From an uncultured Lachnospiraceae bacterium (GTDB taxonomy: Bacteria; Bacillota_A; Clostridia; Lachnospirales; Lachnospiraceae): a DNA stretch of 5,098 bases. A program made the position numbers and the translations under genes. A model generated the notes under the pieces. That model saw only the letters and a program-made list of their open reading frames with translations, was not told the origin of the DNA and ran no database searches. Positions 1 through 4,813 of this stretch are shown here, one piece after another. Every line of letters begins with the position of its first letter. Within the stretch, counting starts at the first letter, position 1. Location of the stretch: assembly GCA_946630765.1 (NCBI GenBank), contig CAMOZF010000160.1, positions 1 through 5,098 on the forward strand, read 5' to 3'.

Positions 1-379
1 TGCGGTCGGCGATGCCGGAACGCGGAACGCCGGGGCGCTTCTTCGTCGCAGGAATTTCCTCACGCTGGATCGGCAGCGCCGCCGCGATTGATTCCACCCT
101 GATGCCGGTCGGAATCATCTCAAGGCCGTTCAGCTTGACATATTCGCTCTCATAAACAACGCCGGTGACGGAAATGACCGAGTCGCCGGTTAAAGGCTCA
201 ATCGCCTCCGCGATCTCCGGAAGCTTTTCCTTCTCCACCGTGATCTGCAGCTTGCCCGTGATGTCCTTCAGAACGATAAAGGCCATCGATTTTCCGTTTC
301 TGAAATTCTCGACAAAACCCTGTACCAGAATTTCCTCATTCAGATGCTTTCTGACATCTGAAAGATATACTCTTTCCAT
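1..379 (-). CDS. aspS: Aspartyl-tRNA synthetase, archaeal/eukaryotic (possibly non-discriminating) type, N-terminal part
   Basis: This is the first 126 residues of a class IIb aminoacyl-tRNA synthetase; the rest lies beyond the left edge. The visible part is the anticodon-binding OB-fold: GFVENFRNGKSMAFIVLKD (about residues 21-39), TGKLQITVEK (41-50), then VKLNGLEMIP (81-90) and the linker ending ALPI (101-104). The pattern 'NGLEMIP...V.S...ALPI' resembles archaeal/eukaryotic AspRS (about 430 aa) and not the bacterial form with its GAD insertion. Such enzymes are often non-discriminating, charging both tRNA-Asp and tRNA-Asn for later GatCAB amidation, but the specificity residues are not in the window. 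The ATG at 379 is preceded by GAGAGG at 386-391 with a 6-nt spacer. It starts 35 nt after the hisS stop, so it is last in the visible operon. Residues 105-120 are rich in Lys, Arg and Pro, an unusual linker. AsnRS is the main alternative. Confidence 0.78.
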   Translation of the reverse strand, partial: MERVYLSDVRKHLNEEILVQGFVENFRNGKSMAFIVLKDITGKLQITVEKEKLPEIAEAIEPLTGDSVISVTGVVYESEYVKLNGLEMIPTGIRVESIAAALPIQREEIPATKKRPGVPRSGIADR

Positions 380-385
380 ACTTAA

Positions 386-391
386 CCTCTC
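386..391 (-). promoter_or_regulatory. Ribosome binding site of aspS
   Basis: The minus strand reads GAGAGG six nucleotides before the ATG at 379. It lies wholly in the 35-nt hisS-aspS gap and fixes the aspS start. Confidence 0.8.
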
Positions 392-414
392 AACTTTTCT
401 GTATTCAAACCGCT

Positions 415-1674
415 TTACTGAAGCGGATTTTCATAAATTTCAACGATTTCCCCGTAGCCTTCCGACGCCAGCTGCTCCTTCTGGAAGCGCTTATTCTTCG
501 CCATCACGGAAATCAGCACCTGCTTTCCTTCCTTCCGAAGCTCCCGCGCCCGGACGAAGGCTTCCTGCGTTTTCTCCACGGAAAGGTTCTTCTCCAGAAG
601 AAGCGCGATCCGATCAGACGATCCGGGCACCTTGAAGCCCTGCTCAAGAAGGATCGAAATGATCCGTTCAAATCCGATCGAGAAGCCGCAGGCCGGAACG
701 GGCTGGCCGAGGAACTTTCCGACCATCTCGTCATAGCGGCCGCCGCCGCCGACAGAGGAGCCGAATTCCGGAACCGAAATTTCAAAGATCGGGCCGGTAT
801 AATAGCCCATGCCCCGCACAAGCGTCGGATCGAAAACGAGCTCGAAATCCGACTCCTTTGCGGCATTCACCATCCGGATGATATCACAGAGATTGTCGGA
901 AACCTCTGACGGCAGTGCGCCGCCAAGCTTTTCCGTGAGTTTTCCGAGAAGCTCCTTTTCGTTTTCATCCGAAACAATCTCGAAAAGGGTCAGATATTTT
1001 TCCACGGAGTCCGCCGCAAAGCCTTCCTCCGAAAGCTCCCGGCGCACGCCCTCGATGCCGATCTTGTCCATCTTGTCAAGGGTGATATAGACCTCGCCGA
1101 GACGGTCCTCCGGGAAGCCGGAATACTCGGCCATGGCCTTCAGGATCCGCCGGTCATTCAGCCGGATCTCGAAGCCCTTGAAGCCCAGCTTCGAAAGCAC
1201 GGTGGTCGTCGCAAGAATCAGTTCGGTTTCGCAGAGATTGGTCGGGTCGCCGAGCACATCGATATCGCACTGATAGAACTGGCGGAAGCGCCCCTTCTGC
1301 GGACGTTCCGCACGCCAAACGGGCCCGATCTGAAGCGCCTTGAAGGGCTTCGGGAGCTCCGCCTGGTGGTTCGCATAATATCTGGAAAGCGGCATGGTCA
1401 GGTCATAGCGAAGACCGCTGTCCGCAAGATCATTTTCAGTTTTTCCGGTCTCGATCTGAAGCTTTTCGCCGCGCTTCATGATCTTGAAGACCAGCTTTTC
1501 ATTCTCACCGCCCTGTTTTCCGGAAAGATTCTCAATGCTTTCCACGCAGGGCGTCTCCATCGGCGTGTAGCCGAAGGTTCTGTAGGTTTCCTTGACGAGT
1601 CCGATCACGTAGTCACGGATCTCCATCTCCGCGGGCAGAATATCCCGCATGCCGTTTACCGGTTTCTTGATCAT
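415..1674 (-). CDS. hisS: Histidyl-tRNA synthetase
   Basis: HisRS (419 aa) activates histidine with ATP and charges tRNA-His in the cytoplasm. The class II catalytic core is clear: an N-terminal VNGMRDILP (6-14), SGLRYDLTMPLSRY (86-99), motif 2 with QIGPVWRAERPQKGRFRQFY (115-134) followed by QCDIDVLG, the histidine-binding LVRGMGYYTGPIFEI (285-299), GGGGRYD (309-315) and motif 3 ACGFSIGFERI (328-338). The C-terminal anticodon-binding domain starts near residue 350. LRYDLT and FYQCDIDVLG are typical of the eukaryotic/Bacteroidetes-like HisRS group, unlike the E. coli/Bacillus type. The usual RGLDYY is RGMGYY here, but the histidine-contacting Arg (287) is kept. The protein ends at YENPLQ without the usual final conserved 'NL.TGEQ' strand, so the anticodon domain is short. 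The ATG at 1674 has AGAAAGG at 1681-1687, 6 nt upstream. The murE stop is 21 nt upstream, indicating co-transcription. Confidence 0.96.
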   Translation of the reverse strand: MIKKPVNGMRDILPAEMEIRDYVIGLVKETYRTFGYTPMETPCVESIENLSGKQGGENEKLVFKIMKRGEKLQIETGKTENDLADSGLRYDLTMPLSRYYANHQAELPKPFKALQIGPVWRAERPQKGRFRQFYQCDIDVLGDPTNLCETELILATTTVLSKLGFKGFEIRLNDRRILKAMAEYSGFPEDRLGEVYITLDKMDKIGIEGVRRELSEEGFAADSVEKYLTLFEIVSDENEKELLGKLTEKLGGALPSEVSDNLCDIIRMVNAAKESDFELVFDPTLVRGMGYYTGPIFEISVPEFGSSVGGGGRYDEMVGKFLGQPVPACGFSIGFERIISILLEQGFKVPGSSDRIALLLEKNLSVEKTQEAFVRARELRKEGKQVLISVMAKNKRFQKEQLASEGYGEIVEIYENPLQ

Positions 1675-1680
1675 AGATGT

Positions 1681-1687
1681 CCTTTCT
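1681..1687 (-). promoter_or_regulatory. Ribosome binding site of hisS
   Basis: AGAAAGG on the minus strand, 6 nt before the hisS ATG. It sits entirely between the murE stop and hisS start, supporting translation from one polycistronic message. Confidence 0.8.
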
Positions 1688-1695
1688 GTCGGCCT

Positions 1696-3177
1696 TTATA
1701 TCAGTCCAAGCTCTGCCACGAGCTGCTGTACATACTCTGTATCACTGTAGGGATACTTCACGCCCATCTCTTCCTGCCAGCTTTCATGCCCGAGGCCGAT
1801 GATCGTGATCAGATCCCCCTCCTGCGCGTTCTCAATCGCGTAGCGGATGGCTTCTTTTCTGTCCTTGATCGCAATATAATTCGGATGCTCCGCCTTGTGA
1901 AGTCCGACCTCCGTATCCGCAAGGATCTGCTCAAAGGTTTCCCAGCGGTTATGACCGGAGGTGACGATCGAAAAATCCGCAAGCTTTCCGGCGGCCTCAC
2001 CCATCCCGTAGCGGCGGCCCTTCGAGCGGTTTCCGTCCGCGCCGAAAATGCAGATCAGCCGTTTCGGACGGTACTCACGAAGCGCCATCAGATGGTTCCA
2101 GGTGCTTGCGCCGTTATGCGCGAAGTCCACGCAGACCGAGAACTTGCCGTGGTAGACAATATCCGCGCGCCCCTTGATGTGCACATTCGCAAGCGCCTGC
2201 TTCATGGCGCTTTTCGAAATCTGTTCATGCGCCGCCACAGCAAGCGCCGCGAGGGCATTCCAGACATTGAAATCGCCCGGCAGATTGATCCAGAATTCAT
2301 CCGAAATCCCGCCGCCTGTCGTGAAGGCGATGCCCGGAAGCTCCAGCTCCTCGTCGTAGGTTTTCCGGATGTTCTCCGCGTAGAATTCATAGCTGTGATC
2401 CGCACCGAACTTCTCCACAGGAACATTCACATACTGCATCACCCGCTCGAAATACGGATCATCGCCGTGGATCAGCGCCTTTTTCGAATGGTTCAGAAGC
2501 TGCGCCTTGCAGTACATATAGTCTTCAAAGCTCTCATGCTCGTTCGGGCCGATGTGATCGCCCTCCTGAATATTCATCAGGATGCCGTAGTCAAAGGTGA
2601 AGCCGTCGACCCGGTGCTGCTTCATACCCTGCGAACTGACCTCGATAACCGCCGCGTCGCAGCCGGCCTGCACCATCTGCCGAAGGTACATCTGCACCTC
2701 GTTCGATTCCGGCGTCGTATTGCTCAGTTCGAACACTCTGCCGTCGATAATCGCGCCGTTCGTTCCGATCGTGCCAACCTTATGTCCGCCGACCCGCAGG
2801 ATGTCCGCCAGCATATGTGTCGTCGTCGTTTTTCCCTTGGAACCCGTGATGCCGATCATCAGCAGCTGATCCGCCGGATGCCTGTACCAGGCGGCATAGA
2901 TAAATGCGCCCGCAACCCTCGTATTCTCCACGCGGATCACCGTAGCGCCTTCCGGAATCACCGTGTCTTTATCCGTGACAAAGACACGGACGCCGGCCTT
3001 ACTGAGCGCTTCCATGACCTCCGGACTGTGGGTGTCAAAGCGCGCGCCGGTCGTGCAGATAAAAAGATCCCCGGGAATCGCCCTTCTGTTGTCGCGGCTG
3101 ATCCCGGTAATCTCCTCTTCATCAGATCCCGAAACGATAGTGTATGAAATTCTGGAAAGAAGTTCTCTAATAATCAT
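1696..3177 (-). CDS. murE: MurE-type Mur ligase (UDP-MurNAc-tripeptide synthetase) with altered amino-acid-binding motif
   Basis: This cytoplasmic ATP-dependent ligase family adds the third residue to UDP-MurNAc-L-Ala-D-Glu in peptidoglycan synthesis. The 493-aa product matches family length. In order: N-terminal MurE domain ITGISRDNRRAIPGDLFIC (23-41), P-loop GITGSKGKTTTT (109-120), TTPES (154-158), EVSSQ (179-183), DHIGPNEHESFEDYMYCK (207-224, with the Lys expected to be carbamylated at 224), GDFNVWNALAA (301-311), VDFAHNGAS (350-358), GADGNRSKGRR (379-389) and GLGHESWQ (461-468). The P-loop SKGKTT, GPNEH..FEDY and AHNG resemble L-lysine-adding MurE of Staphylococcus and Streptococcus. However, the site normally reading DNPR (meso-DAP enzymes) or DNPA (L-Lys) reads GHNR (408-411), so the third-position substrate is uncertain. 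It may be the housekeeping MurE or a specialised paralogue. The ATG at 3177 is chosen because AGGA precedes it by 9 nt; the longer reading frame to 3261 would begin inside the -35 box and cannot be translated from this promoter. Confidence 0.9.
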   Translation of the reverse strand: MIIRELLSRISYTIVSGSDEEEITGISRDNRRAIPGDLFICTTGARFDTHSPEVMEALSKAGVRVFVTDKDTVIPEGATVIRVENTRVAGAFIYAAWYRHPADQLLMIGITGSKGKTTTTHMLADILRVGGHKVGTIGTNGAIIDGRVFELSNTTPESNEVQMYLRQMVQAGCDAAVIEVSSQGMKQHRVDGFTFDYGILMNIQEGDHIGPNEHESFEDYMYCKAQLLNHSKKALIHGDDPYFERVMQYVNVPVEKFGADHSYEFYAENIRKTYDEELELPGIAFTTGGGISDEFWINLPGDFNVWNALAALAVAAHEQISKSAMKQALANVHIKGRADIVYHGKFSVCVDFAHNGASTWNHLMALREYRPKRLICIFGADGNRSKGRRYGMGEAAGKLADFSIVTSGHNRWETFEQILADTEVGLHKAEHPNYIAIKDRKEAIRYAIENAQEGDLITIIGLGHESWQEEMGVKYPYSDTEYVQQLVAELGLI

Positions 3178-3186
3178 AATTTCCGT

Positions 3187-3190
3187 TCCT
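3187..3190 (-). promoter_or_regulatory. Ribosome binding site that decides the murE start
   Basis: AGGA on the minus strand lies 9 nt before the ATG at 3177. The frame stays open upstream to 3261, but that stretch contains the promoter and start site, so this site selects the 493-residue product. Confidence 0.7.
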
Positions 3191-3200
3191 GTAAATCGAA

Positions 3201-3234
3201 ATATCCCCGAAGCCCCATAAAGGCCCGAGGATAT
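3201..3234. repeat. Inverted repeat overlapping the murE -10 box and start site
   Basis: Arms ATATCCCCG (3201-3209) and CGAGGATAT (3226-3234) are complementary at 8 of 9 positions, with the ninth a G-U wobble in minus-strand RNA; they are separated by 16 bases. The right arm touches the -10 box (3233-3238) and ends at about the predicted transcription start (near 3226). It could be an operator for a dimeric regulator. In readthrough RNA from the reductase it would fold into a hairpin followed by a weak U-rich stretch (TTTCGATTT). Both roles are inference. Confidence 0.5.
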
Positions 3235-3261
3235 TATACTCATGAAAACGAATTCTGTCAA
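3233..3261 (-). promoter_or_regulatory. Perfect consensus sigma-A promoter of the murE-hisS-aspS operon
   Basis: The minus strand reads TTGACA (3261-3256), a 17-base spacer (3255-3239) and TATAAT (3238-3233). Both hexamers and the spacing match the housekeeping sigma-70/sigma-A consensus exactly. The predicted start is near 3226, giving a leader of about 49 nt before the murE ATG. The -35 box begins at the base directly after the reductase TAA (3264-3262). Confidence 0.9.
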
Positions 3262-4467
3262 TTATCCTTTGATTTTTGACGCTTTTGCGTTCCGGAACAT
3301 AAATTTGCGTACAAGATTGATTCCGACCTTGAACGGAAGCGGCCGGAGTGCCCGGTCTGCCTCCTTCAGTTTCTCGCGGATCGGAAGCTCCTGCGGGCAG
3401 TGCGCCTCACATTTTCCGCAGCCGATGCACTGGCTGGCAAAGGCCGGTTCCTTCGTCAGGCCGACCGTCTGTGCAAACTGGAAACGGCCCTCTCTTTTGG
3501 ACTCGGTGTACATCGTATTGTAACAGCGGAAGATGCCGGGAATGTCCACGCCCTTCGGACAGGGCATGCAGTAGCGGCAGCCGGTGCAGCCGACCTTTTC
3601 ATTCTCCATGATCGCACGTTTCACGCGGGAAAGGACGTCCTGATCCTGCGCTGTCAGGCTGCCCGGAAGCGTCTCCGAAGCCACGCGGCAGTTCTCCTCG
3701 ACCATCTGAAGAGAATTCATGCCGGAAAGCACGACGGTGACGGCCTCCTGATCATACAGCCAGCGGAAGGCCCATTCGGCCGGCGACCAGTCCCGGCCGG
3801 ATTCCGCGAAGATCTTTTTGGCCGCCGGCGGAAGCATGTTGACAAGCTTTCCGCCGCGGAGCGGTTCCATGATCACGACCGGAATACCCTTTTCAAAGGC
3901 TGCCATCAGCCCCTTTCTTCCGGCCTGCGCCAGTTCATCCAGATAGTTATACTGGATCTGGCACATGTCCCAGTCATAGTCCTGCAGAATCTTCAGGAAA
4001 TTCTCGGTATTTCCGTGGTAGGAAAAGCCGATATTTCGGATCGCACCGGACTTTTTCTTTTCGTCAATCCATTCGACGATCCCGAGCTTTTTCAGCCGCT
4101 CCCACTGCGCGATATCCGTCAGATGGTGCATCAGATAGTAATCCACATAGTCCGTGCGGAGCCTTCCGAGCTCTTCCTTAAAATACCGCTCGGCGGCTTC
4201 TGTGGAATTGATCAGATACTGCGGAAGCTTGGTCGCGATCCGCACCTTATCCCGCAGATGATTTCTTTCGAAAATTTCCCCGACAGCCGCCTCGGAGCCG
4301 CCGTAAATATACGCGGTATCGTAATAGTTCACGCCCCGCTCGAACGCGGCGAGAAGCTCCTTTTCCGCCTTATCGATGTCGATTCCGCTGCCCTTTTTGC
4401 TGAATCTCATACAGCCGTATCCAAGAAGCGATAATTCATTCCCCTGACGGTCTTTTCTATACTGCAT
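3262..4467 (-). CDS. Aldo/keto reductase with C-terminal double 4Fe-4S ferredoxin-like domain
   Basis: The 401-aa product has an N-terminal aldo/keto reductase TIM barrel (about 1-285) and a C-terminal iron-sulphur region. The catalytic tetrad is visible: Asp50 and Tyr55 in NYYDTAYIYGGSE, Lys80 in IATK, and His114 or His115 in YYLMHHL. GFSYHG (147-152), QIQYNYLD (170-177) and EPLRGG (201-206) follow the usual barrel strands. The Cys sets are C294, C297, C300, C303-Pro and C347, C350, C353, C357-Pro, each suited to a 4Fe-4S cluster. The family is widespread in anaerobes; physiological substrates are mostly unknown, and the clusters suggest electron exchange with ferredoxin-like partners. No signal peptide or membrane segment is seen. 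The ATG at 4467 is preferred because AGAGAGGA lies 5 nt upstream; the in-frame ATG at 4506 lacks a Shine-Dalgarno. The stop abuts the murE promoter. Confidence 0.93.
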   Translation of the reverse strand: MQYRKDRQGNELSLLGYGCMRFSKKGSGIDIDKAEKELLAAFERGVNYYDTAYIYGGSEAAVGEIFERNHLRDKVRIATKLPQYLINSTEAAERYFKEELGRLRTDYVDYYLMHHLTDIAQWERLKKLGIVEWIDEKKKSGAIRNIGFSYHGNTENFLKILQDYDWDMCQIQYNYLDELAQAGRKGLMAAFEKGIPVVIMEPLRGGKLVNMLPPAAKKIFAESGRDWSPAEWAFRWLYDQEAVTVVLSGMNSLQMVEENCRVASETLPGSLTAQDQDVLSRVKRAIMENEKVGCTGCRYCMPCPKGVDIPGIFRCYNTMYTESKREGRFQFAQTVGLTKEPAFASQCIGCGKCEAHCPQELPIREKLKEADRALRPLPFKVGINLVRKFMFRNAKASKIKG

Positions 4468-4472
4468 GCTTG

Positions 4473-4480
4473 TCCTCTCT
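4473..4480 (-). promoter_or_regulatory. Ribosome binding site that decides the reductase start
   Basis: AGAGAGGA on the minus strand, 5 nt before the ATG at 4467. The upstream in-frame ATG at 4506 has no such site, and the barrel begins normally (MQYRKDRQGNELSLLGYG) from 4467. Confidence 0.8.
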
Positions 4481-4526
4481 GTTGTTTGCCCCTCAAGAAT
4501 CCTCATAGGTTCTGCCGATTATGCAC

Positions 4527-4555
4527 CATATACAATAATACAATGGTAAGGTCAA
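4527..4555 (-). promoter_or_regulatory. Candidate second (proximal) promoter of the reductase
   Basis: The minus strand reads TTGACC (4555-4550), a 17-base spacer and TATATG (4532-4527): five of six and four of six matches to consensus. The predicted start would be about 50 nt upstream of the reductase ATG. The spacer and -10 box sit in an imperfect palindrome, ACCAT (4525-4529) to ATGGT (4543-4547), and contain the direct repeat TACAAT-AA-TACAAT (4531-4544), so a regulator could bind here. It is weaker than the promoter at 4724-4752. Confidence 0.45.
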
Positions 4556-4725
4556 AAGGTGATGTCAGGAGCGTTTCGTGCTTCGCACTTTCACGCTCCT
4601 CCCACATTCCGCACTGTCGTGGAGATAAATCTCCACTTCGTGCTCCATGTGGGGCGGGTCATTAAGCCTTTCTCCCACCAGCAAGCAAGCTTGCCGTGGT
4701 AGAAGGCTTTTGACCCTGACATCAT
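4550..4725 (-). other. Cloverleaf-like structured element in the reductase leader (candidate cis-regulatory RNA, sRNA or palindromic repeat)
   Basis: A perfect 10-bp outer stem (4560-4569 with 4715-4724) encloses three hairpins. Hairpin 1: AGGAGCGT 4567-4574 with ACGCTCCT 4593-4600, inner GTGC/GCAC at 4578-4581 and 4585-4588. Hairpin 2: CCCACAT 4601-4607 with ATGTGGG 4647-4653, then GCAC/GTGC (4611-4614, 4640-4643), then GTGGAGA/TCTCCAC (4619-4625, 4630-4636) with loop TAAA. Hairpin 3: GGGTCA 4656-4661 with TGACCC 4711-4716, AAGCC/GGCTT, ACCA/TGGT and GCAAG/CTTGC (4681-4685, 4690-4694). A separate 9-bp pairing joins 4550-4558 to 4707-4715. I do not recognise T-box, TPP, FMN, SAM, cobalamin or lysine riboswitch consensus elements in it. 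The minus strand is proposed because of the promoter just upstream. A dispersed REP/MITE-like repeat is the main alternative. Confidence 0.6.
4591..4662 (-). CDS. Possible 23-residue leader peptide inside the structured element
   Basis: An ATG at 4662 is preceded, 4 nt away, by AGAAAGG, a good Shine-Dalgarno, and opens a 23-codon frame ending in TGA at 4593-4591. The product starts MTRPTWSTKWRF and ends VRNVGGA; it has two Trp and several Arg, Lys and Thr residues. It lies within the predicted leader RNA and spans hairpin 2, so ribosome passage would unfold that hairpin. No homologue is recognised. Being inside palindromic sequence, it could easily be chance; the only support is the ribosome binding site. 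Confidence 0.2.
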   Translation of the reverse strand: MTRPTWSTKWRFISTTVRNVGGA

Positions 4726-4752
4726 AATACGATTCTAACACAAGTATGTCAA
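4724..4752 (-). promoter_or_regulatory. Near-consensus sigma-A promoter firing into the structured element and the reductase
   Basis: The minus strand reads TTGACA (4752-4747), a 17-base spacer (4746-4730) and TATTAT (4729-4724): six of six and five of six matches. The predicted start near 4717 falls inside the right arm of the outer stem, so the transcript would lack most of that arm. The leader to the reductase ATG at 4467 would be about 250 nt. Confidence 0.75.
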
Positions 4753-4775
4753 CATTGTTTTAACGATTACCAGGA

Positions 4776-4804
4776 TTGCTTTTTCTTCTGAAAAGTAGTA
4801 TGAT
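4776..4804 (+). promoter_or_regulatory. Weak candidate promoter for the TRIC-family gene
   Basis: TTGCTT (4776-4781), 17 bases, then TATGAT (4799-4804): three of six and five of six matches. The -10 box ends only 9 nt before the ATG at 4814, so a transcript from it would be almost leaderless. No better plus-strand promoter was seen between 4725 and 4813. Confidence 0.35.
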
Positions 4805-4813
4805 AACGAAGCT

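Noticed and set aside
165..635. 156-codon plus-strand frame opposite aspS and hisS
   Set aside because: Low-complexity Ser/Pro-rich translation crossing the aspS-hisS junction, with no motif; a shadow frame.
1366..3147. 593-codon open frame on the plus strand opposite hisS and murE
   Set aside because: It spans the junction of two clear minus-strand genes, shows no recognisable domain and has no ribosome site. It is a codon-bias shadow in GC-rich DNA.
3178..3261. 28-residue N-terminal extension of MurE
   Set aside because: It would begin inside the -35 box of the operon promoter, and MurE homologues start at the MIIRELL-like position, which has its own ribosome site.
3400..4434. 344-codon open frame on the plus strand opposite the reductase
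   Set aside because: It is antisense to a complete, motif-rich aldo/keto reductase and resembles no family; a shadow frame.
4567..4600. Hairpin 1 as a Rho-independent terminator
   Set aside because: The stem is GC-rich, but neither strand has a run of T after it; CCCACATT follows on plus and GACATCACC on minus.
4550..4725. T-box or known metabolite riboswitch
   Set aside because: No T-box antiterminator consensus, specifier loop, or conserved core of the TPP, FMN, SAM, lysine or cobalamin classes could be recognised, and no U-tract terminator follows.
4535..4730. ATAATAC at 4535-4541 and 4724-4730 as a target-site duplication of a MITE
   Set aside because: The left copy is about 18 bases from the structured element, the ends do not form colinear terminal inverted repeats, and the right copy is the -10 region of a promoter. 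A dispersed repeat remains possible but this is not evidence for it.
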